Below are positions 1-4,472 of a stretch of DNA of 5,429 nt, in pieces. The notes beneath the pieces are model-generated. The model made no database searches and was not told the DNA's origin. It saw nothing but the letters and a program-made list of their open reading frames with translations. Origin of the DNA: RGIG4140 sp045532865 (GTDB taxonomy: Bacteria; Pseudomonadota; Alphaproteobacteria; CAAHEQ01; UBA3637); contig JAZSGT010000014.1 in NCBI GenBank assembly GCA_045532865.1, forward strand, positions 1-5,429, in the 5' to 3' direction. Made by a program: the position numbers and the translations under genes. Position 1 is the first letter of the stretch. Each line of letters opens with the position of its first letter.

Positions 1-74
1 GCGCGTTTGTTGGCATATTTTTTAACCAATTTTTCACGCTTTAAGTTTCTATTAATTAAACATTTTTTTGACAT
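1..74 (-). CDS. rpsN: 30S ribosomal protein S14, N-terminal part only (runs off left edge)
   Basis: S14 is a small-subunit protein of the 30S head that binds 16S rRNA near S3, S10 and S19. Only 24 codons and two bases are in the window; the gene continues past the left edge. The start is ATG at 74-72, preceded by the Shine-Dalgarno AAGGA eight bases upstream. The visible protein begins MSKKCLINRNLKREKLVKKY, then ANKR, which fits the long, zinc-free S14 type of proteobacteria. The single Cys5 is not part of a CxxC zinc knuckle within the visible part. It follows rplE by 11 bases, the usual spc order, and rpsH would be expected next, outside the window. A run of seven A's lies in codons 2-4. 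Confidence 0.9.
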   Translation of the reverse strand, partial: MSKKCLINRNLKREKLVKKYANKR

Positions 75-82
75 GTTCTCAT

Positions 83-88
83 TCCTTA
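83..88 (-). promoter_or_regulatory. rpsN ribosome binding site fused to the rplE stop codon
   Basis: Read on the minus strand, 88-83 is TAAGGA. The TAA at 88-86 is the rplE stop codon, and its last two bases start the Shine-Dalgarno AAGGA. The spacer to the rpsN ATG is eight bases. This favours termination-coupled initiation, which is an inference from the layout. Confidence 0.8.
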
Positions 89-628
89 TTTCATAAATGG
101 CATACCAAAACCTGCTAAGAGAGCTTTTGCTTCTTCATCAGTTTTAGCTGTTGTTGCAATACAGATGTCTAAACCACGAATCTTATCAACTGTATCATAG
201 TTGATTTCAAGGAAGACGATTTGTTCTTTCAAACCAAAAGCATAATTGCCATGGCCGTCAAAACTTTTGCTTGGAACACCTCTAAAGTCACGAACACGTG
301 GAAGTGCCATTGTGATTAAACGATCTAAAAATTCGTACATTTTATCACGGCGTAAAGTAACTTTACAACCAATTGGCATGCCTTCACGAAGTTTAAATGT
401 GGCAATAGATTTTTTGGAATGAGTCAAAACTGGTTTTTGACCAGCAATGGCTTCCATGTCTTTTAAAGCACCTTCAAGTGCTTTACGATCTTCTGTTGCT
501 TCACCAACGCCCATGTTTAAGACGATTTTATCTAAACGTGGGAGTTCCATCTTGTTTTTATAGCCAAATTTAGCTAACAAAGCGGGAGCAATTTCTTCAT
601 CATATTTCTTTTTTAATCTTGCTGTCAT
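86..628 (-). CDS. rplE: 50S ribosomal protein L5
   Basis: L5 binds 5S rRNA in the central protuberance of the 50S subunit and contacts the P-site tRNA and the 30S head (family knowledge). The protein has 180 residues, normal for the family. The N-terminal signature PRLDKIVLNMGVGEA is at 30-44. The conserved REGMPIGCKVTLR is at 81-93, MYEFLDRLI at 97-105, and RGLDICIATTAKTDEEA at 151-167, with the usual terminal FGMPF. These blocks match alphaproteobacterial L5. Residue 140 is Leu (codon CTT at 211-209) in QIVFLEI, where almost all L5 proteins I know have FPEI; see findings. The ATG at 628-626 has AAGGGA seven bases upstream. It lies 11 bases after rplX and 11 bases before rpsN. Confidence 0.98.
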   Translation of the reverse strand: MTARLKKKYDEEIAPALLAKFGYKNKMELPRLDKIVLNMGVGEATEDRKALEGALKDMEAIAGQKPVLTHSKKSIATFKLREGMPIGCKVTLRRDKMYEFLDRLITMALPRVRDFRGVPSKSFDGHGNYAFGLKEQIVFLEINYDTVDKIRGLDICIATTAKTDEEAKALLAGFGMPFMK

Positions 629-635
629 GATGTAT

Positions 636-642
636 TCCCTTA
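636..642 (-). promoter_or_regulatory. rplE ribosome binding site fused to the rplX stop codon
   Basis: The minus strand reads TAAGGGA at 642-636. The TAA is the rplX stop codon and AAGGGA is the Shine-Dalgarno sequence, seven bases before the rplE ATG. In E. coli the repressor S8 binds spc mRNA around the rplX-rplE junction. I see no obvious S8-site mimic here, but I could not fold the RNA. Confidence 0.75.
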
Positions 643-954
643 TTTACTGATTACTTCGCCTGAACGTTTTGCAACGCGGACTTTTTGACCGTTTTCAATT
701 TTAAAACCAACACGTGTTGCTTTACCTGATTTTGGATCAATTAATGCAACATTTGAAACATGAATTGGGGCTTCTTTTGTAACAATGCCACCAGCTGATT
801 CTTGAGTTGGTTTTGTATGACGTTTCACAAGATTGATGCCTTGAACAACAACTTTGTTTTCTTTTGGCATTGACTTGATAACTTCACCTGTTTTACCTTT
901 ATCACGGCCAGTAATCACGATCACTTGATCACCTTTTTTAATTCTCATAGCCAT
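640..954 (-). CDS. rplX: 50S ribosomal protein L24
   Basis: L24 is an early assembly protein that binds the 5' region of 23S rRNA and sits near the tunnel exit. The 104 residues are a normal length. A KOW motif lies at about 6-33, with KKGDQVIVITGRDKGKTGEV as its core. It is followed by GINLVKRHTKPT at 39-50, GGIVTKEAPIHVSNVAL at 55-71 and the alphaproteobacterial ending RVGFKIENGQKVRVAKRSG at 81-99. The start is ATG at 954-952, one base after the rplN stop. A strong GGAGGT eight bases upstream supports it over the in-frame Met at codon 3 (948-946). The tight junction implies coupling to rplN translation. Confidence 0.97.
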   Translation of the reverse strand: MAMRIKKGDQVIVITGRDKGKTGEVIKSMPKENKVVVQGINLVKRHTKPTQESAGGIVTKEAPIHVSNVALIDPKSGKATRVGFKIENGQKVRVAKRSGEVISK

Positions 955-955
955 C

Positions 956-1324
956 TTATAATACCTCCGGAGCTAAAGACATAATTTTGGTATAGTTTTT
1001 AGCGCGCAATTCACGAGTAACTGGGCCAAAGATACGTGTACCGATTGGTTCACCATCTTTATTTACTAAAACAACCGCATTTGAATCAAAGCGAATGGCT
1101 GTACCATCTTGTCTATGAATTTCTTTTGATGTTCTAACGATTAATGCGCGTTGAACATCACCTTTCTTGACTTTCCCACGTGGTTTTGCCTTTTTAACGG
1201 AAACAATAATAACATCACCGACTGAGGCAACCTTACGTTTTGAGCCACCGATAACCTTAATACATTGAACTTTCAATGCACCTGAGTTATCAGCAACATC
1301 AAGGTTTGTTTCTACTTGAATCAT
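956..1324 (-). CDS. rplN: 50S ribosomal protein L14
   Basis: L14 is a five-stranded beta-barrel protein on the interface side of the 50S subunit. It contributes to intersubunit bridges and contacts L19, and it is the docking site of the silencing factor RsfS where that factor exists (family knowledge). The 122 residues are exactly the standard length. Recognisable blocks are MIQVETNLDVADNSGA at 1-16, CIKVIGGSKR at 21-30, the signature KPRGKVKKGDVQRALIVRT at 47-65, the FDSNAVVLVNKDGEPIGTRI block at 79-98, FGPVTREL, and SLAPEVL at the end. The ATG at 1324-1322 is preceded by AAGGAAGG. In E. coli this gene opens the spc operon; here it follows rpsQ by only 29 bases. Confidence 0.98.
   Translation of the reverse strand: MIQVETNLDVADNSGALKVQCIKVIGGSKRKVASVGDVIIVSVKKAKPRGKVKKGDVQRALIVRTSKEIHRQDGTAIRFDSNAVVLVNKDGEPIGTRIFGPVTRELRAKNYTKIMSLAPEVL
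963..968 (-). promoter_or_regulatory. rplX ribosome binding site inside the end of rplN
   Basis: GGAGGT on the minus strand at 968-963 lies within the codons for Glu120-Val121 of L14, eight bases before the rplX ATG. It decides the rplX start in favour of Met1 over Met3. L14 nearly always ends APEVL, so this ribosome binding site is partly encoded by conserved protein sequence. Confidence 0.8.
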
Positions 1325-1356
1325 TGGTATTTCCTTCCTTAGTTAGAATCCAATTA
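1325..1356 (-). other. rpsQ-rplN junction with two in-frame stop codons and rplN ribosome binding site
   Basis: This is the longest gap in the window. Transcribed from 1356, it reads TAA (the rpsQ stop), then TTG GAT TCT AAC, then a second in-frame TAA at 1341-1339. That second TAA overlaps the rplN Shine-Dalgarno AAGGAAGG at 1340-1333. The spacer to the rplN ATG is eight bases. I see no inverted repeat followed by a T-tract here, so no intrinsic terminator, and there is too little space for a full promoter; one could still lie inside rpsQ. Confidence 0.75.
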
Positions 1357-1593
1357 TTTACTTTCTTCCGACACAACTACCCAAGTTTTTGTTTTGGAAA
1401 TTGGACGGCTCTCAATAATTTGTACAATGTCTCCGACTTTGCACAAATTGTTTTCATCATGTGCAGTATATTTTTTACTGCGTTTGATGTATTTTTTATA
1501 AACAGGGTGCATAACACGACGTTCTACACGAACTACGACAGATTTATCCATCTTATCGCTGACAACAACACCTTGTAAAATTCTTTTAGGCAT
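1354..1593 (-). CDS. rpsQ: 30S ribosomal protein S17
   Basis: S17 is a primary 16S rRNA-binding protein with an OB fold, located in the body of the 30S subunit and needed early in assembly. The 79 residues are typical. The protein begins MPKRILQGVVVSDKMDKSVV, followed by VRVERRVMHPVYKKYIKRSK at 21-40 and the conserved AHDENN at 44-49. The family signature GDIVQIIESRPISKTKTW lies at 54-71. The ATG at 1593-1591 has AAGGAG eight bases upstream. After the stop TAA, four more sense codons lead to a second in-frame TAA, so the gene may once have encoded a slightly longer C-terminus. It is the last gene of the S10 operon in E. coli; here it appears continuous with rplN. Confidence 0.97.
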   Translation of the reverse strand: MPKRILQGVVVSDKMDKSVVVRVERRVMHPVYKKYIKRSKKYTAHDENNLCKVGDIVQIIESRPISKTKTWVVVSEESK

Positions 1594-1601
1594 TCTTATT
1601 T

Positions 1602-1608
1602 CTCCTTA
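1602..1608 (-). promoter_or_regulatory. rpsQ ribosome binding site fused to the rpmC stop codon
   Basis: The minus strand reads TAAGGAG at 1608-1602. The TAA ends rpmC, and AAGGAG is a strong Shine-Dalgarno sequence with an eight-base spacer to the rpsQ ATG. Confidence 0.8.
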
Positions 1609-1812
1609 TGCACTTTCTTTGCTGTTCTTTTTTTGAGCAGCTGCTGTTTTAATTCTTGCAATCTCACGACGTACCTGGCGACGGCGTGCGGTGTTCTTTA
1701 AAACACCGCCCGCTTGCTGGAATCGTAAGTTTAAGGCTTCTTTTTTCAACTGAACTTCTAATTCAGCTAATTCGCTTTCGCTTTTTGCCATTAAATCTTC
1801 AAATTTTTCCAT
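1606..1812 (-). CDS. rpmC: 50S ribosomal protein L29
   Basis: L29 is a small helical-hairpin protein at the tunnel exit beside L23, near where trigger factor and SRP dock. The 68 residues are a normal length. The first helix contains LMAKSESELAELEVQLKKEA at 7-26, and NLRFQQAGG at 28-36 leads to NTARRRQVRREIARIKT at 40-56, the most conserved block. The short C-terminal tail is Lys/Ala/Ser-rich. The ATG at 1812-1810 has AAGAGG eight bases upstream, inside the last codons of rplP, and the two genes are three bases apart. The middle of the gene (about 1684-1713) is unusually GC-rich and forms an inverted repeat, listed separately. Confidence 0.96.
   Translation of the reverse strand: MEKFEDLMAKSESELAELEVQLKKEALNLRFQQAGGVLKNTARRRQVRREIARIKTAAAQKKNSKESA
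1684..1713 (-). repeat. Inverted repeat (RNA hairpin) inside rpmC
   Basis: Arms at 1688-1695 and 1702-1709 are perfectly complementary over eight bases (AACACCGC against GCGGTGTT) around a six-base loop. Beyond a single mismatch at 1687/1710, three more G-C pairs follow (1684-1686 with 1711-1713). The arms code for Ala34-Gly-Gly-Val and Asn40-Thr-Ala-Arg of L29. No T-tract follows in the direction of transcription, so it does not look like an intrinsic terminator. A chance product of conserved codons is quite possible. Confidence 0.6.
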
Positions 1813-1815
1813 AAG

Positions 1816-2238
1816 TTATACCTCTTCATCTGCTGTTCTAACAATAAAGCGTGTTTTGATTGGAAGTTTCATTGCTGCCAATCTGAACGCTTCACGTGCG
1901 ATTTCTTCTGAAACGCCGTCAGCTTCAAACATAATACGACCTGGTTTCACACGAGCTACCCAGTATTCTGGTGAACCCTTACCTTTACCTTGACGAACTT
2001 CAGGTGGTTTTTTTGAAACAGGGACGTCTGGGAAAATACGAATCCACAAACGACCTTGTCTTTTCATTGCACGAGAAATAGCACGACGAGCAGCTTCGAT
2101 TTGACGAGCTGTAATACGTTCTGGTTCTAATGCTTTTAAACCGAAGGCGCCGAAGTCTAATGTCGTAGCTGATTTAGCATCGCCATGAATGCGACCCTTA
2201 AATGCTTTACGAAATTTTGTTTTCTTTGGACTTAACAT
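1816..2238 (-). CDS. rplP: 50S ribosomal protein L16
   Basis: L16 lies at the base of the central protuberance and contacts A-site and P-site tRNA; it is needed late in 50S assembly (family knowledge). The 140 residues are close to the usual length. The start reads MLSPKKTKFRKAFKGRIHG. The conserved block LTARQ/ITARQIEAARRAISR appears here as ITARQIEAARRAISR at 42-56. It is followed by KRQGRLWIRIFPDVPVSKKP at 59-78, GKGKG at 84-88 and KLPIKT at 124-129. Arg82 aligns with E. coli Arg81, which is hydroxylated there by the RoxA enzyme. The next residue is Gln83, where E. coli and many others have Met. The ATG at 2238-2236 has GAAGGAA eight bases upstream, and the gap from rpsC is 16 bases. Confidence 0.98.
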   Translation of the reverse strand: MLSPKKTKFRKAFKGRIHGDAKSATTLDFGAFGLKALEPERITARQIEAARRAISRAMKRQGRLWIRIFPDVPVSKKPPEVRQGKGKGSPEYWVARVKPGRIMFEADGVSEEIAREAFRLAAMKLPIKTRFIVRTADEEV

Positions 2239-2254
2239 TTTCTTGTTCCTTCAA

Positions 2255-2926
2255 TTAACGTTGTTCTGACAAGTGTTTGTCTTGAGCCATTGGATCATGA
2301 GCCAAGATATCACCTTTATAAATCCAGACTTTAATACCACATGTACCATAAGCTGTATGAGCTGTTGATACACCATAATCAACGTCTGCACGAAGTGTAT
2401 GCAAAGGAACACGTCCTTCACGATACCATTCTGTACGAGCGATTTCAGCACCACCTAAACGTCCACCACAGTTGATACGAATACCTTCTGCACCTTGACG
2501 TAAAGCTGCTTGAACAGCACGTTTCATTGCACGACGGAATGAAATACGTTTTTCAAGTTGTTGTGCAATATTGTCTGCAACGAGTTTAGCATTGATTTCT
2601 GGTTTACGAACTTCAACGATATTAACGCTAACGTCGTTGTTTTGTGACATTGATGTCAATTCTTTTTTAAGTGAATCAATATCTTGACCTTTTTTACCAA
2701 TAATGACGCCTGGACGTGCACAATAAATTGTAACAATCGCTTTTTTAGCTGGACGTTCAATAACGATATGGCTAATACCAGCGGCTGCTAATTTTTTTGT
2801 TAAGAATTCACGAATACGGATGTCTTCATGCAATAATTCAGCATAATTTTCATCTGCGAACCAACGTGAGTCCCATGTGCGATTGATGCCGAGGCGTAAA
2901 CCTGTTGGATTAACTTTTTGACCCAT
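2255..2926 (-). CDS. rpsC: 30S ribosomal protein S3
   Basis: S3 is in the 30S head, lines the mRNA entry tunnel with S4 and S5, and takes part in the ribosomal helicase activity. The start is MGQKVNPTGLRLG. A type II KH domain follows, with the GVIIGKKG loop at 73-80. RRAMKR at 131-136 corresponds to the basic helix of E. coli S3 that contacts incoming mRNA. The C-terminal domain has GRLGGAEIARTEWYREGRVP at 155-174 followed by LHTLRADVDYG to residue 185. The end, HDPMAQDKHLSEQR, is alphaproteobacterial in style; at 223 residues it lacks a long basic tail. The start codon shares one base with the rplV stop (TAATG), with GAGGAG eight bases upstream. Confidence 0.99.
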   Translation of the reverse strand: MGQKVNPTGLRLGINRTWDSRWFADENYAELLHEDIRIREFLTKKLAAAGISHIVIERPAKKAIVTIYCARPGVIIGKKGQDIDSLKKELTSMSQNNDVSVNIVEVRKPEINAKLVADNIAQQLEKRISFRRAMKRAVQAALRQGAEGIRINCGGRLGGAEIARTEWYREGRVPLHTLRADVDYGVSTAHTAYGTCGIKVWIYKGDILAHDPMAQDKHLSEQR

Positions 2927-3345
2927 TAGTTATTCTCCTCTGTTGTTGTAGCCACTTTTTTTGTTGTTTTTTTTGCTTTTGGAGCTTCGATTTCTCTTTC
3001 AGCAACAACAATTGTTAAATTTGAAAATGGCTTAATAATACGATTAGCCCGGCCTTTAGCACCAGCTTGGAATCTTTTCATAACCATTGCTTTACCAACG
3101 AAAGCTTCGCGAACGAATAAACGATCGACATCCATGTTATGATTATTTTCAGCATTAGCAATAGCGGACATTAAGACTTTTTTCACTTCTTCAGCAATAC
3201 GCTTTGTTGAAAATGTGAGTTGTGCAACAGCTTTATCTGCTTTTAAACCACGGATGCTTGCAGCCACCAAGTTTAATTTACGAGGTGAGATACGAAGCGT
3301 ACGAGCTTTAGCTCTTGCTGTTTTTACTTGTGTTACTGTCGTCAT
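2926..3345 (-). CDS. rplV: 50S ribosomal protein L22
   Basis: L22 has a globular domain on the 50S surface and a long beta hairpin that, with L4, forms the narrow part of the exit tunnel; hairpin changes give macrolide resistance in several bacteria. TLRISPRKLNLVAASIRG at 16-33 and SAIANAENNH at 60-69 are the core helices. The hairpin runs about 84-105, with MKRFQAGAKGRANRI at 89-103. Gly95 stands where E. coli has Arg88. The core ends with SNLTIVVAE at 108-116. A tail of about 22 residues follows, rich in Lys and Thr and ending acidic, so the protein (139 residues) exceeds E. coli L22 (110). The start overlaps the rpsS stop by one base; only a weak AGGT lies upstream, suggesting coupling. 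Confidence 0.98.
   Translation of the reverse strand: MTTVTQVKTARAKARTLRISPRKLNLVAASIRGLKADKAVAQLTFSTKRIAEEVKKVLMSAIANAENNHNMDVDRLFVREAFVGKAMVMKRFQAGAKGRANRIIKPFSNLTIVVAEREIEAPKAKKTTKKVATTTEENN
2935..2940 (-). promoter_or_regulatory. rpsC ribosome binding site inside the end of rplV
   Basis: GAGGAG at 2940-2935 encodes the two Glu residues near the C-terminus of L22 and lies eight bases before the rpsC ATG. That ATG overlaps the rplV stop by one base (TAATG at 2928-2924), a typical arrangement for translational coupling. Confidence 0.8.
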
Positions 3346-3632
3346 TATTTACCTGCTTTCTTTGCTTTTGCGTCATTTGCTGTATGACCAGGGAAAGTTC
3401 TTGTTGGTGAGAATTCACCGAACTTGTGCCCAATCATATTTTCGCTCACTAACACTGGGATAAACTTTTTACCATTATATACGCCAAAAGTCAAGCCCAC
3501 AAATTGAGGAAGTATCGTAGATCTGCGTGACCACGTTTTAATTACCTCATGACGTCCTGATTGTTTAACTTTCTCTGCTTTTTTCAACAAAGAACCATCA
3601 ACAAACGGACCTTTCCATACGGATCTTGCCAT
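3345..3632 (-). CDS. rpsS: 30S ribosomal protein S19
   Basis: S19 is in the 30S head, binds 16S rRNA with S13, and its C-terminal tail approaches the A and P tRNA sites. The 95 residues are standard. MARSVWKGPFVDGSLLKK covers 1-18, TWSRRSTILPQFVGLTFGVY 33-52, and the signature region VSENMIGHKFGEFSPTRTF 62-80. Next is PGHTANDAKAKKAGK. Pro81 is unusual, as S19 proteins I know have Arg or Tyr there (RTYRGH, RTFYGH). The ATG at 3632-3630 has a near-perfect Shine-Dalgarno sequence, and the gap after rplB is ten bases. Confidence 0.98.
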   Translation of the reverse strand: MARSVWKGPFVDGSLLKKAEKVKQSGRHEVIKTWSRRSTILPQFVGLTFGVYNGKKFIPVLVSENMIGHKFGEFSPTRTFPGHTANDAKAKKAGK

Positions 3633-3637
3633 TTATG

Positions 3638-3645
3638 CCTCCTTA
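3638..3645 (-). promoter_or_regulatory. rpsS ribosome binding site, full TAAGGAGG, fused to the rplB stop codon
   Basis: The minus strand reads TAAGGAGG at 3645-3638. This is complementary to the usual 3' end of 16S rRNA over its whole length. Its TAA is the rplB stop codon. The spacer to the rpsS ATG is five bases. It is the strongest ribosome binding site in the window. Confidence 0.85.
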
Positions 3646-4470
3646 AGATTTTTTCACTGCGTGACGAGAACGGATAATTAAGCCGTCTGTACGCTTGTTA
3701 TTACGAGTTTTCTTACCCTTAGTCTGCCAACCCCATGGAGAGACTGGATGACGTCCACCGTTTGTACGACCACCATGTGGGTGATCAACTGGGTTCATTG
3801 CGATACCACGAACAGCTGGGCGATGATCTTTCCAACGAGCACGACCAGCTTTGGCCATGACTGTGTTTTGATTATCTGGGTTTGAAACTGCACCAACGGA
3901 AGCAAAGCATTCACCACGGATCATGCGAAGTTCACCAGAGTTCAAACGAACTTGAACATAACCTGAATCTTTACCGATTAATTGAGCATAACAACCAGCT
4001 GAACGTGCGATTTGACCACCTTTACCTGGTTTCAACTCAATGTTGTGAATAATTGTGCCAACTGGCATATTCTTCATAGGCATTGCATTGCCTGGTTTAA
4101 TATCAGCATGTTGAGCTGAGATAACCGTGTCACCAGCAGCTAAACGTTGTGGTGCCAAGATGTATGCCAATTCACCATCTGTGTATTTAATCAAAGCAAT
4201 AAATGCTGTTCTGTTTGGATCATATTCCAAACGTTCAACTGTAGCTGGCATATCATATTTTTTACGCTTAAAGTCAACCAAACGATAAGCTTGTTTATGA
4301 CCACCACCACGACGACGTGTTGTAATATGACCGTGATTGTTACGACCACCCGTACGGGATTGGCCTTCTGTTAATGTTTTTACAGGAGCCCCTTTATGTA
4401 AGTCTGATCTGTCAATACCAACGAGATGTCTGACTGTAGAGGTTACTGGTTTATATGTTTTTAATGCCAT
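3643..4470 (-). CDS. rplB: 50S ribosomal protein L2
   Basis: L2 is one of the largest and most conserved 50S proteins, needed for subunit association and for peptidyl-transferase activity. The 275 residues are a normal length. Blocks seen are GGRNNHGHITTRRRGGGHKQ at 41-60, then AYRLVDFKR, VERLEYDPNRTAFIALI at 78-94, GNAMPMKNMPVGT at 127-139, SNPDNQN at 196-202, and the signature PAVRGIAMNPVDHPHGG at 218-234. His230 aligns with E. coli His229. Straight after HPHGG the protein reads RTNGGRHPVSPWG: the usual Gly-Glu-Gly is absent. The end, KGKKTRNNKRTDGLIIRSRH, is typical. The ATG at 4470-4468 lies two bases after the rplW TAG, with only GGGG as a weak Shine-Dalgarno sequence, so it probably depends on coupling to rplW. 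Confidence 0.99.
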   Translation of the reverse strand: MALKTYKPVTSTVRHLVGIDRSDLHKGAPVKTLTEGQSRTGGRNNHGHITTRRRGGGHKQAYRLVDFKRKKYDMPATVERLEYDPNRTAFIALIKYTDGELAYILAPQRLAAGDTVISAQHADIKPGNAMPMKNMPVGTIIHNIELKPGKGGQIARSAGCYAQLIGKDSGYVQVRLNSGELRMIRGECFASVGAVSNPDNQNTVMAKAGRARWKDHRPAVRGIAMNPVDHPHGGRTNGGRHPVSPWGWQTKGKKTRNNKRTDGLIIRSRHAVKKS

Positions 4471-4472
4471 AA

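Noticed and set aside
629..639. S8 repressor binding site at the rplX-rplE junction
   Set aside because: Known from E. coli spc regulation, but the gap is 11 bases and I see no helix resembling the S8 site of 16S rRNA; not claimed without folding.
1276..1578. Open frame on the plus strand, 100 codons, antisense to rpsQ and the start of rplN
   Set aside because: It lies opposite clearly conserved ribosomal genes, has no recognisable domain and is Phe-rich as expected from the reverse of Lys/Glu codons.
1684..1713. Intrinsic terminator inside rpmC
   Set aside because: The hairpin is real, but the RNA downstream of it is GC-rich coding sequence without a U-tract.
2251..2454. Open frame on the minus strand inside rpsC in another frame
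   Set aside because: It is fully contained in the C-terminal coding part of S3, has no family resemblance and is a shadow frame.
3215..3463. Plus-strand open frame across the rplV-rpsS junction
   Set aside because: Antisense to two conserved genes. A short Leu-rich stretch resembles a membrane segment but is the reverse of S19 and L22 codons.
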